NCBI GenBank assembly: GCA_016931155.1
Contig: JAFGFJ010000010.1
Span: 1 to 64,000, forward strand
Direction: 5' to 3'
DNA: 64,000 nt
From: Candidatus Dojkabacteria bacterium
Lineage (GTDB): Bacteria; Patescibacteria; Dojkabacteria; B142; JAFGFJ01
The notes under the pieces are model-generated. The model ran no database searches, had not been told where the DNA came from, and saw only the letters and a list, made by a program, of their open reading frames with translations. The number at the start of each line of letters is the position of its first letter. The stretch's first letter is position 1. Made by a program: the position numbers and the translations under genes. Positions 36,969-44,568 of this stretch are shown here, piece after piece.

Positions 36969-39069
36969 CTGAGTTGCCCCAGTCATTATATTCCTCATGA
37001 TGAGTAAGAAGAATAACTTGATGTTTCTCCCCTATTTCCTTGAGAATTTCCTTTGTTGTTTCTTTTCTCGTCTCATCAAATGTCACAAAAGGATCGTCCA
37101 AAATAATCGGTGGGTTCGAGTCCTTTGCTACCAGATCCAGAATAGCAAGTCTGGTCAAAAAATAGATCTGGTCAACCGTTCCTTTTGAAAGAACGGAAAC
37201 AGGGTCTATCCAGTCGCCCTTCTCCTTTGAAAAAACCTGAATACTCAGATTTTTTTCTATTTTCACATCCGAATATCTGTCTTGCGTAAGCCTCGCTAGA
37301 TACATTTTTACAAATTCTTTTATAATTTTTCCCGCATCTTTTGCTGTACCTTCAATAGACTGATCAATGGTTTCCCTGACAAGCTCCAAGACTTTCCGCT
37401 TCTTTTTGTAGTAACTGTATTCTTCATTGAGCCTCTCCAATAGCTCCTCCTCTTCAACTACATCATCTATGCTGATCTCTGCATCCTGCACCCTTACCTT
37501 TGAAGCTGTCTCAAGCTCACTCAATCTTTTCTCCTCCATTTTTAGTGTATCAAGCTCACGTCTTTTTCTAAGATATTCTTCAGAAGTAAGATTTGAATTT
37601 CTAACGTCTTCAGTAAGCTCGTTCACCTCAACTTCTTTCTTCTTTGCGAAAAGTTCAGCCTGCTCCCCTTTGATTTGCTCCAGACTCTTACCTTCAAGCA
37701 TTCCCTTCTGAAGAGACTCCAGGTTCGCCCTCTCCTCAAGAAAACCTCTAAGTTTTGCTTTTTTTGTATAAAATTCGTCAGAGTCTCTGACCTTAATTTC
37801 CTCAAATTTTTTTTCAAGACAGGCACTTTCTTTTCCAATTTGCTCAATTATTTCCTTGAGCTGTTTTTCCCTCATCTCAACTTCCTTCCTCCCTTCTTTA
37901 CCTGCAGAGCCTTTTTGTGAATTGAAAAACATGTAGGCACCAATTACAAAAGTGATACCAAGACCTGTCAATAAAATGTCTAATCTACTAAGTAGAATAT
38001 ATAGGACAATTGTTACAACAAGAAAAAACAAAGGAACTAAAAGCCTTGGAAATACGGGGTTATCCGGCTTCTCTGCTTCCACAATTTCCTCCCTTTCAAG
38101 TTTTGCTATTGTCTCCTTTTTTGCTCTGATAGAGCCAGTTAGTTCGTTTACTTCTTTTGCAGTTTTTTCAAGATCAATCGAATCCAGCGGTTTAAAATTT
38201 TCAATCTGCGACCGAATGTTGGAAATTTGTGTACTAATTTCAGACACTTCGCTCATTTTTCGCTCCAGGCGTACTATTTGCTGTTCAATTTCTTTGATCT
38301 TTTGGCTTCCTTCCTTGAATTTCCTGTTGTATTCTATCTGTTTTTCTACCAGTGAAATCTTCTCTGTAACAGACTCAAGTTCCCCTTTGGAGCTCTTTCC
38401 TTCGTTTGCAGCACTTTTTACTTTCTCCCATTTCTGCTTTTTGTCTTCAAGATTTTGCATAGTCTCGGAAATTTTTACTTCCAGCTCTTTCAATTTTCCG
38501 GGACTATTTGTCGGACGGTCGAGACCTTTTTTGAGCTCAGCCAGTTCCCTGTCTATTTCTTTTATTACTGTCCCTACTCCTTCCTCGACTCCTCCTGCTG
38601 AGGCCGCACTTTGAATTGAAGCAACAAGATCCTCACTACTTTCTATCCTCGCAAGATCGGATTGGCTTACAAAAGCACTTGATTCAAAGACCTTTACAGA
38701 CTTGATCCCGAGAAGCTGACCGATAGATGCTTCAACACCTTTTATATCGTTAGTTTCTTTTTTTGTATCAAGGTTTGTAAGCTTGGCAAGTTTCAGACCG
38801 AAGTCTTTAGTGAGCTGAAACTTGCCAAGCGGGGAAGTTCCTTCCGCCTGTAAGAATATGCTTCCGCTCTCATCCCACGAGCCGTACCTGTCAAAAAATT
38901 GTTTTGACTTTGTAGTCGGATCTGCAAAAAGAAGGGTAAGTATTGCTTCAGAAAGAGTTGATTTGCCGGCCTCGTTGAGTCCCTGCACTACATTTACTCC
39001 ATCGCTGAACTCAAAGGTTTTATCCTTAAACTTTCTGAAATTTTTAATTGTAAGTTTTGTAATTTTCAT
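36958..39069 (-). CDS. YhaN/SbcC-like ATPase with membrane hairpin in the coiled coil
   Basis: 703 residues. Rad50/SMC-type N-terminal ATP-binding half with Walker A GLNEAGKST (about 31-39), a long coiled coil, and a C-terminal half with signature LSKGTVDQ and Walker B PPIILDDPFVTFDE. Instead of a Zn-hook (no CxxC) the coiled-coil apex holds two membrane helices (about 340-383). That layout is known from B. subtilis YhaN, whose partner YhaO is Mre11-like, as here. It likely tethers a nuclease complex to the membrane. It overlaps the nuclease gene by one base (TAATG). Confidence 0.88.
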   Translation of the reverse strand: MKITKLTIKNFRKFKDKTFEFSDGVNVVQGLNEAGKSTLSEAILTLLFADPTTKSKQFFDRYGSWDESGSIFLQAEGTSPLGKFQLTKDFGLKLAKLTNLDTKKETNDIKGVEASIGQLLGIKSVKVFESSAFVSQSDLARIESSEDLVASIQSAASAGGVEEGVGTVIKEIDRELAELKKGLDRPTNSPGKLKELEVKISETMQNLEDKKQKWEKVKSAANEGKSSKGELESVTEKISLVEKQIEYNRKFKEGSQKIKEIEQQIVRLERKMSEVSEISTQISNIRSQIENFKPLDSIDLEKTAKEVNELTGSIRAKKETIAKLEREEIVEAEKPDNPVFPRLLVPLFFLVVTIVLYILLSRLDILLTGLGITFVIGAYMFFNSQKGSAGKEGRKEVEMREKQLKEIIEQIGKESACLEKKFEEIKVRDSDEFYTKKAKLRGFLEERANLESLQKGMLEGKSLEQIKGEQAELFAKKKEVEVNELTEDVRNSNLTSEEYLRKRRELDTLKMEEKRLSELETASKVRVQDAEISIDDVVEEEELLERLNEEYSYYKKKRKVLELVRETIDQSIEGTAKDAGKIIKEFVKMYLARLTQDRYSDVKIEKNLSIQVFSKEKGDWIDPVSVLSKGTVDQIYFLTRLAILDLVAKDSNPPIILDDPFVTFDETRKETTKEILKEIGEKHQVILLTHHEEYNDWGNSVVI

Positions 39070-40175
39070 TAATTTTTCTGTGTCCCTGATAGTTTTTTCA
39101 CTCCATACTGGATAGCTTCATCAATTATTTCCTTGTCTTCTACTTCATTTTCCCTTAGGAGCTTGATGTATCGACCGATCAAAAGCTCCTGAGGGTATTT
39201 ATCCAGTTCTTCCTGTGTAAGTTCCAGATGAGATTCGTCTGCAATCTTTAGATAGAAAAATTTACCTCTCATTGTATCTTCCAGTTCTTCTTTATCCAGA
39301 TCAAAAGAAAGAGATTTTTTTCCCTTTATCGATACAAGTTTTATCAGATTTTCATGAGCATCCAAGAGAATATCCTTCTGAAGAGATGAAAGGTTCTCGT
39401 ATTTGCCAAGATCCACCTCCTGCACAATTACTTCTCTCTTGCCTACTCTTAGAGGAATTACCCTGGTTCCAGAATCAATCTCAATAAGCAGTACATTTCC
39501 CGAACCTTTCTGATCTGAGTCGATAAGCTCAGGAGAGCCTGAGTACCAGACCTTGTCTTTTACTACTTCAAGCCTGCTGTGCCAGTCACCAAGAGCCACA
39601 TATTCGACAGGCAAAGATTCAAGAAGTTTTACATCAATGGGGTAATTATCTGCTTCCCTTCCTGCCATATTTACCGATCCGTGAATCAAAGCAACACTGT
39701 TTTTTGTTTTCGCTTTTTCGTTTATTTTAATTTCTGAAAGAGGAGATTTCCTGCTTTTCTGAAGCACTGCAGACACACCATAAACTGTAAGGTCAAGATC
39801 TTCCACAATCCAGATAGAGCCATTTTCGGGAGTAAAAATATGAATATTGGAGCTGTCACCGCAGAACTCATCTGAAAGAAACACCGAGCCGGGTTCGAGC
39901 CTGTCATGATTTCCCGCAATAATTGCTACCTTGATAAGAGCTTTTGCAAGCTTTTCCAGCTGTGATTTTACAAAATTTATACTAATTTTCGAAGGAAAAG
40001 GGTTGTCAAAAAGATCCCCGGAAATAGCAACAAGGTCAACTTTTTTCTCAATTGCCACATCTACAACTTTCTCAAACGTCTGCCTGATCTGGTCTCTCTG
40101 AACATTTGATTTGTCTTTCAGATAGGACAGTTTTGCCCCAATATGAATATCACTGGTATGAAGAATTTTTATCAT
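39069..40175 (-). CDS. Mre11/SbcD-like DNA repair nuclease (YhaO-like)
   Basis: 368 residues. The calcineurin-like phosphoesterase motifs are in order: HTSDIHIG (about 6-13), AISGDLFDNP (about 48-57), AGNHDR (about 91-96) and ALGDWH (near 195). These bind two Mn ions for 3'-5' exonuclease and endonuclease activity. The C-terminal third is helical and probably docks on the ATPase coiled coil. Together with the next gene it forms a complex for DNA end processing. Confidence 0.93.
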   Translation of the reverse strand: MIKILHTSDIHIGAKLSYLKDKSNVQRDQIRQTFEKVVDVAIEKKVDLVAISGDLFDNPFPSKISINFVKSQLEKLAKALIKVAIIAGNHDRLEPGSVFLSDEFCGDSSNIHIFTPENGSIWIVEDLDLTVYGVSAVLQKSRKSPLSEIKINEKAKTKNSVALIHGSVNMAGREADNYPIDVKLLESLPVEYVALGDWHSRLEVVKDKVWYSGSPELIDSDQKGSGNVLLIEIDSGTRVIPLRVGKREVIVQEVDLGKYENLSSLQKDILLDAHENLIKLVSIKGKKSLSFDLDKEELEDTMRGKFFYLKIADESHLELTQEELDKYPQELLIGRYIKLLRENEVEDKEIIDEAIQYGVKKLSGTQKN

Positions 40176-40399
40176 AACCTTTATAAATTAGATGGCATAA
40201 ATATCAATAATTGCCATGCTTCTATCTGGTCAATTTTTTGATCCCAGATATTCCAGAAATAAGTTATTGCTCAATCTGAATCTAACTTATTCCTAAAGAT
40301 GCGTCAACTTACAGTAGAATACTTGCCAAATATCTACCAGAAACAAAAGGAGGTCATACTCCGAAGTAAAAATCCCATGAATCCTAAAAGAGTAGAGAC

Positions 40400-40672
40400 T
40401 TACTTGCAGGAAACGTAATAGTCCCAGAAGTAGCCATGAGCCTGACAGGAAGGTTGAGAGGTGATACGGCTTTCGGTAGATGACGAGCAGTCAACGCACC
40501 TGGCACAAGCCTGCAAATACCCGGAATTTTCCTGTTCAGTTATTACTACCAGTGTACCGGCTCTTGAAGCGTCACAAACATAGCTGGACGACCTGATTTG
40601 TGTATACGCGAGCCTTTGTAAAGACACTCTGGTGAGACCCGAAGGAATGTCTGTTATTCCCCTGCTCCCCCC
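40400..40672 (-). pseudogene. Out-of-frame Cys-rich C-terminal part of the last pilin-like gene
   Basis: About 90 codons continuing the 40654-41166 gene after a -1 frame change at the G8 run (40674-40667). The peptide RGITDIPSGLTRVSLQRLAY and its Cys-rich continuation (CARCVDC, and CK at the end) looks like real coding sequence and matches the Cys-rich tails of the neighbours. One more G would restore a single frame. It is expressed only if a frameshift or slippage occurs, or if the run is misread. Confidence 0.6.
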
Positions 40673-41166
40673 CCAGAAGTACATGCATTTGGAAAAACCA
40701 ATTGGAATGCAGGTAAAGTCAGCTGTTCCATACACAAAGCATCCTGGTCTATCGGAAAAACCCGTAAAACAGTATTAATTGCAGGAACACCTCCGAAAAA
40801 AACAGGGATAGAAATTGCCCAATAGGTTGCCTGTTGCTTAAGCTCTTTCAGTTTTTGCTCGTCACCGCCGCTTGTCATCCACTGAAAACCAATAGCAACA
40901 AGTCCTGCAAGAAATATGAAGCCTCCAAGTGCCCATACAATGTAGAGTCCTTTTATGACCCAGATTTCAACAAGCACCAGGGTAGGAGGTTTGGCACATT
41001 CACCTGTCAGATCATCAAAATCGCCACAATCCCCAACATCAACGGGTCTCTCGGTAACGCCCTCAGCATAAACTGAAACAGGAGAAAACAGACAACAGAA
41101 GAACAGAGCCAGCAAAACCAGTCCCGTAAATATACTCTTATATGATACTACTCCAAACAGGCTCAT
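40654..41166 (-). CDS. TrbC/VirB2-like pilin paralogue 6, frameshifted at G8
   Basis: 170 residues as read. A signal peptide ending SVYA, a short Cys loop, two membrane helices (about 62-85, 107-127) and between them the family loop TSGGDEQKLKELKQQ. The tail is cut by an early stop just after a run of eight G, while the other frame stays open for 90 more Cys-rich codons. It overlaps the upstream gene by ATGA, so it is translationally coupled. Last gene of the array. Surface or pilus-like role is inferred from family. Confidence 0.8.
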   Translation of the reverse strand: MSLFGVVSYKSIFTGLVLLALFFCCLFSPVSVYAEGVTERPVDVGDCGDFDDLTGECAKPPTLVLVEIWVIKGLYIVWALGGFIFLAGLVAIGFQWMTSGGDEQKLKELKQQATYWAISIPVFFGGVPAINTVLRVFPIDQDALCMEQLTLPAFQLVFPNACTSGGGAGE

Positions 41167-41729
41167 GGTTGTACTCTTGTGTAGTTACCGCACTGTGTTA
41201 CTACCGTGTTTACCTGCTTATCCTCGTCCAGCCTTCTGCATTCGTTGATACAGGCAGTACTATTAGCGTCAACTCCATTGGTACATGATTGACATGATGC
41301 TTTATCCGGATCTGTGATACAAAAATTGTAAACTTCGGTAACTGGAGTGCTTACATTGAAGAATACCAGAACCAGAGCAATACCAATAATTGCTATAAAC
41401 AACACCGCAACCCCGGTAAGAATAGCTGTAACCGACTTCTTTGCTTCGGTCACTTTTCCTTCTTCTCCCTGGCTTGAAATGTACTTAATTGCGGCTAGAA
41501 TCGAAAAGACCACTGCAACCAGAATAACAATTCCAAGTGCAATAATTATTCCAAGTCTGACCCTGGCCGTCACATAATTTGCCGGATCATTTGATGCCTC
41601 TCCGAAAATATCTCTAATAAAGTTGGGAATCAAGCTTGTTTGCGCACTTGCTGATGTCGGCAAGCCAAAAATTAAAGCAAGAAATGTAGTAACAGAAACA
41701 AGGGCGGCTACTGCATATTTCTTTTTCAT
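41163..41729 (-). CDS. TrbC/VirB2-like pilin paralogue 5
   Basis: 188 residues. Signal peptide (about 1-29, ending SASA), membrane helices at about 58-82 and 98-122, loop SSQGEEGKVTEAKK between them, and an outside tail with eight Cys (CITDPDKASCQSC...) likely forming disulfides. The fold plan matches VirB2/TrbC pilins apart from the long Cys tail. ATGA overlap with the next gene. Confidence 0.85.
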   Translation of the reverse strand: MKKKYAVAALVSVTTFLALIFGLPTSASAQTSLIPNFIRDIFGEASNDPANYVTARVRLGIIIALGIVILVAVVFSILAAIKYISSQGEEGKVTEAKKSVTAILTGVAVLFIAIIGIALVLVFFNVSTPVTEVYNFCITDPDKASCQSCTNGVDANSTACINECRRLDEDKQVNTVVTQCGNYTRVQP

Positions 41730-41894
41730 ATTTGTTATTTTAAGAGCTAATAGTGAAGTTTATATAATTTTCAATAACAAGTCCAGCGGTGCCGGTTTGG
41801 GATTGACAGTAGTACCGACCCGACAGATGAAGTCCAGAGTCTCACGGCGGGCACTATGATACATATTCACGCCGATCCAGGAGAATTCGAACAA

Positions 41895-42482
41895 TCATTG
41901 CGATCCAGCGGGTGTGGTAGACTCAATACCTACCCAGCCAAGTTCTTTGAGACAAACAAGATCGCTGTAAGTCTGCCCATCATCATCAAGCCTGTTCTTA
42001 GCTTGAAACTTCAGCTCGTTCTTTTTTACTCCAGGGATTGTTGAAGTTGCTCTGCACATTTCAAGATTTTGTGCCCATTGATAGACATTTCCAAATCCAA
42101 AAAACACACCTATCAAACTAAGCACTACAAAAAAAATCAGTCCAGTAGTCAAACCAATAAACACATTCTTCACTTCCTGGTAGCCGGATTTTATCTTGTC
42201 TTCGGCTCCCTGGCTTGAGATTATTTTAAAAACCCCGATAATGATAACTACTATCCAGACCACAAGAAGTACTGAAAACACAAGGGAAGAAAGGTATCCG
42301 AGCAGCGAATAAATACCTCCTTCAGCAAAATTTGCTGGAACAAAAATATCAAACTTAAAATCGTCGAAAAGACCGGCTTCATCACCGGGAACGACCACCT
42401 GTGCAGAGACTCTATTCATCGAAATTAAAGAGAAAAGAACTATTGCATTTATAAAGATTATTATTCGGGTAATTATTTTCAT
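41895..42482 (-). CDS. TrbC/VirB2-like pilin paralogue 4
   Basis: 195 residues. Signal peptide (about 1-27), two membrane helices (about 60-88, 105-130) around loop SSQGAEDKIKSGYQEVK, and a tail of about 65 residues with two Cys and many Asp, Lys and Thr. Intact frame. It starts ten bases after the stop that would end paralogue 3 if its frame were restored. A 165-nt gap follows before paralogue 5. Confidence 0.83.
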   Translation of the reverse strand: MKIITRIIIFINAIVLFSLISMNRVSAQVVVPGDEAGLFDDFKFDIFVPANFAEGGIYSLLGYLSSLVFSVLLVVWIVVIIIGVFKIISSQGAEDKIKSGYQEVKNVFIGLTTGLIFFVVLSLIGVFFGFGNVYQWAQNLEMCRATSTIPGVKKNELKFQAKNRLDDDGQTYSDLVCLKELGWVGIESTTPAGSQ

Positions 42483-42492
42483 TTCTTAAGTC

Positions 42493-42594
42493 TTATTTAA
42501 ATATCTTACACAAACTCTTGTCTTTTACCCACCTGCCATCAATATACTGATATAAACAACATTCATGGTCTTCTGATCCTACAGTGCAAGACCC
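42493..42594 (-). pseudogene. Out-of-frame Cys-rich tail of pilin paralogue 3
   Basis: After a -1 frame change at GGG (42594-42592) the frame is open to TAA at 42495-42493 and encodes SCTVGSEDHECCLYQYIDGR then a short tail with one more Cys. This fills the otherwise unexplained gap before paralogue 4 and matches the Cys-rich tails of the family. Confidence 0.6.
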
Positions 42595-43151
42595 TCCTCT
42601 TTCTTCTCCACTCCACACGAAAGGCTGGTATTCGAATCCCAATGAGCCGCCTTAAAATCCGTCTCAAAAGTGATATCCCAGACATTTCCAAGCCCTAGAA
42701 GCAGTGAAAGTATATGAACCACAATAAAACCAATAATGGCAATTATTAGTCCCAGCATTGCATTTTTAAAAATTGCTACCGACTTCTTCATATTTTCCTC
42801 ACTGTCTCCTGCAGTTGAACGAACAAAAATCCCGTAAATTCCGTAAAAAACTGAAAGCACAACTAAAAGACCAAAGGCAACAGTAATTCCGCTTCTTACA
42901 ACCCTTGCAATACCTTCCTGTCCAGGTGAAAACTTAATACCAAAGAAATTTGTCTCTATTCCAAAGCCCTCCCCTGTACCTTCCGCCCCTTTTGAACACT
43001 CACTCACGTCTTCCCCGGCAAGTAACTTTTCTCTAACACAGTTAAAATCAAGCTCCTGTGCAAAAACTTCATTAGCGGGAAAATGAAAAACAAAACCAGC
43101 CAGTATTAAGCAGATGCATATTACTAAAATTTTTTCGGCATACTTCTTCAT
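42579..43151 (-). CDS. TrbC/VirB2-like pilin paralogue 3, frameshifted near its end
   Basis: 190 residues as read. Signal peptide (about 1-31), two membrane helices (about 82-107, 123-150), loop STAGDSEENMKKSV, then a tail with CGV. The stop follows the frame break at 42594; the -1 frame adds about 33 Cys-rich residues. Both this and paralogue 6 need the same kind of shift (one extra G). Confidence 0.8.
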   Translation of the reverse strand: MKKYAEKILVICICLILAGFVFHFPANEVFAQELDFNCVREKLLAGEDVSECSKGAEGTGEGFGIETNFFGIKFSPGQEGIARVVRSGITVAFGLLVVLSVFYGIYGIFVRSTAGDSEENMKKSVAIFKNAMLGLIIAIIGFIVVHILSLLLGLGNVWDITFETDFKAAHWDSNTSLSCGVEKKEEGLAL

Positions 43152-43165
43152 AATTTAGCTGAAAC

Positions 43166-43531
43166 CTAAGGAGTGGTCACATCTATGATATCAGGTACTC
43201 CCAGTATGTCTCCTATAAAGCTGACTATCACACTCGCAAGAACAATTATTAAAAATCCGACAATTCCGGCCGTCAAAATCTGCATACTTTTTTTCTCTTT
43301 TTCGGGTTCTCCTGCCGCAGTAAGCCTCGTAAAACCTCCATATATGATGACTCCTATCAGAGCTATGATCGCAATTGGTCTTACAAGTCCGGTTAGCCTT
43401 GAAATAAGCCCAATAAGGTCAGAATCGCCTATCGGATTGGGAATTTGTTCAGCATGAACCCTCGAACTCAACGTAAATCCAGCAGAGAAAAGAACCAGAA
43501 ACGAAATTATAAAAAAAATTATTTTTCTCAT
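43166..43531 (-). CDS. TrbC/VirB2-like pilin paralogue 2 (minimal form)
   Basis: 121 residues, closest to a plain VirB2/TrbC pilin. Signal peptide (about 1-27, ending VHA), two membrane helices (about 50-70, 85-110) and loop TAAGEPEKEKKSMQ. No Cys tail. If any member forms a filament core, this is the best candidate; that is inference. Confidence 0.88.
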   Translation of the reverse strand: MRKIIFFIISFLVLFSAGFTLSSRVHAEQIPNPIGDSDLIGLISRLTGLVRPIAIIALIGVIIYGGFTRLTAAGEPEKEKKSMQILTAGIVGFLIIVLASVIVSFIGDILGVPDIIDVTTP

Positions 43532-43559
43532 CTCCCGAATAATTTACAATAAAGTCAAA

Positions 43560-44543
43560 TCAATTGCCAGAAGATGTAATAAATCCTTTTGGAAAGATTC
43601 CGAGTACTCTTACTCCAATAAAATCAAGAAGTGGCACCGAGATAAGGATGAGAACAAGGGCAATCACAGCTGAAGTTATTATTTCTTTTCCTTCTTTGAT
43701 TTTTTCAGGATCTCCACTGCGAATTAGAAAAGACGCTTGAATAAACCTGAATATAATCGCCACCATAACCACAATTATGGAAAGGCGGATCAACCATGTG
43801 ATAAGACCACTTCTTGAGGTATCTATACAGCCAAGAGCTGTGTAAGTATAACCGCTATCCCTGCATTTAACACAGGCAGGATCCTTGTCACAGGCACTGA
43901 CAGCAATTTCGGTATTGTTAAAAACTACCCCGGCAACTCCACACTTATCTTGACATGTCTGACCGGCAAGATCTGCCTGCGGAAAAATATCGCCATTACC
44001 ACAAGTACACACACCGTTATTATAATCAGTACTCTCGACAAAAATACCATCATCATTCCGGCAGTATCCCAGTAAGTTCACTATTTCCCCGCCAGTCTTT
44101 GTAAGAGATTTTGCCGGAGTTGAACTTTTACATCCTAAAAAATATTTTCCTTCATAAGCTCCATCTCCTGCACCTACCTGTTCACCTGGACTTATGCAAT
44201 AATTTTTCTCTAGTGCTATTTCGACAAGATAGCTGCCTTCTTTTTGGCATAAACCCCTAACCCCACCAGGCAACACAGCTGCATTGACTGGTTCTTCCTG
44301 ATTACCTCCAGAAATACACCAGACTCCCGACAGTCGAACATCCAGTGTATATCCAGATGAACAACAGTAGCGATTTCCTGAAAGTGTCATAGTGTAGACC
44401 GGATAGTTCGAGGGACAATAGCATGCCGAAGATCCGTAGCCAGGAGAGTTACAATTCTCAGCTGCTTGAGCACTTTCAGGGAGTATCAGAGCAACAACAG
44501 TCAGCGATAAAACAGCCAGTACTTGTAGAAATATTTTTCTCAT
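43560..44543 (-). CDS. TrbC/VirB2-like pilin paralogue 1 with N-terminal Cys-rich ectodomain
   Basis: 327 residues. Signal peptide ending AQAA, then an outside domain of about 215 residues with some twenty Cys, and two C-terminal membrane helices (about 245-265, 285-305) around loop RSGDPEKIKEGKE. The order is reversed relative to the others, with the Cys domain before the helices. It is the first of the six and starts 25 nt after the helicase stop. Confidence 0.85.
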   Translation of the reverse strand: MRKIFLQVLAVLSLTVVALILPESAQAAENCNSPGYGSSACYCPSNYPVYTMTLSGNRYCCSSGYTLDVRLSGVWCISGGNQEEPVNAAVLPGGVRGLCQKEGSYLVEIALEKNYCISPGEQVGAGDGAYEGKYFLGCKSSTPAKSLTKTGGEIVNLLGYCRNDDGIFVESTDYNNGVCTCGNGDIFPQADLAGQTCQDKCGVAGVVFNNTEIAVSACDKDPACVKCRDSGYTYTALGCIDTSRSGLITWLIRLSIIVVMVAIIFRFIQASFLIRSGDPEKIKEGKEIITSAVIALVLILISVPLLDFIGVRVLGIFPKGFITSSGN

Positions 44544-44568
44544 TAAGGTAAATATCCTATATTAATTT

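Noticed and set aside
41850..41897. TGA recoding, because the frame of paralogue 4 stays open after its TGA
   Set aside because: Long housekeeping genes (polA, ftsH) have no internal TGA and other genes end in TGA, so the code is standard.
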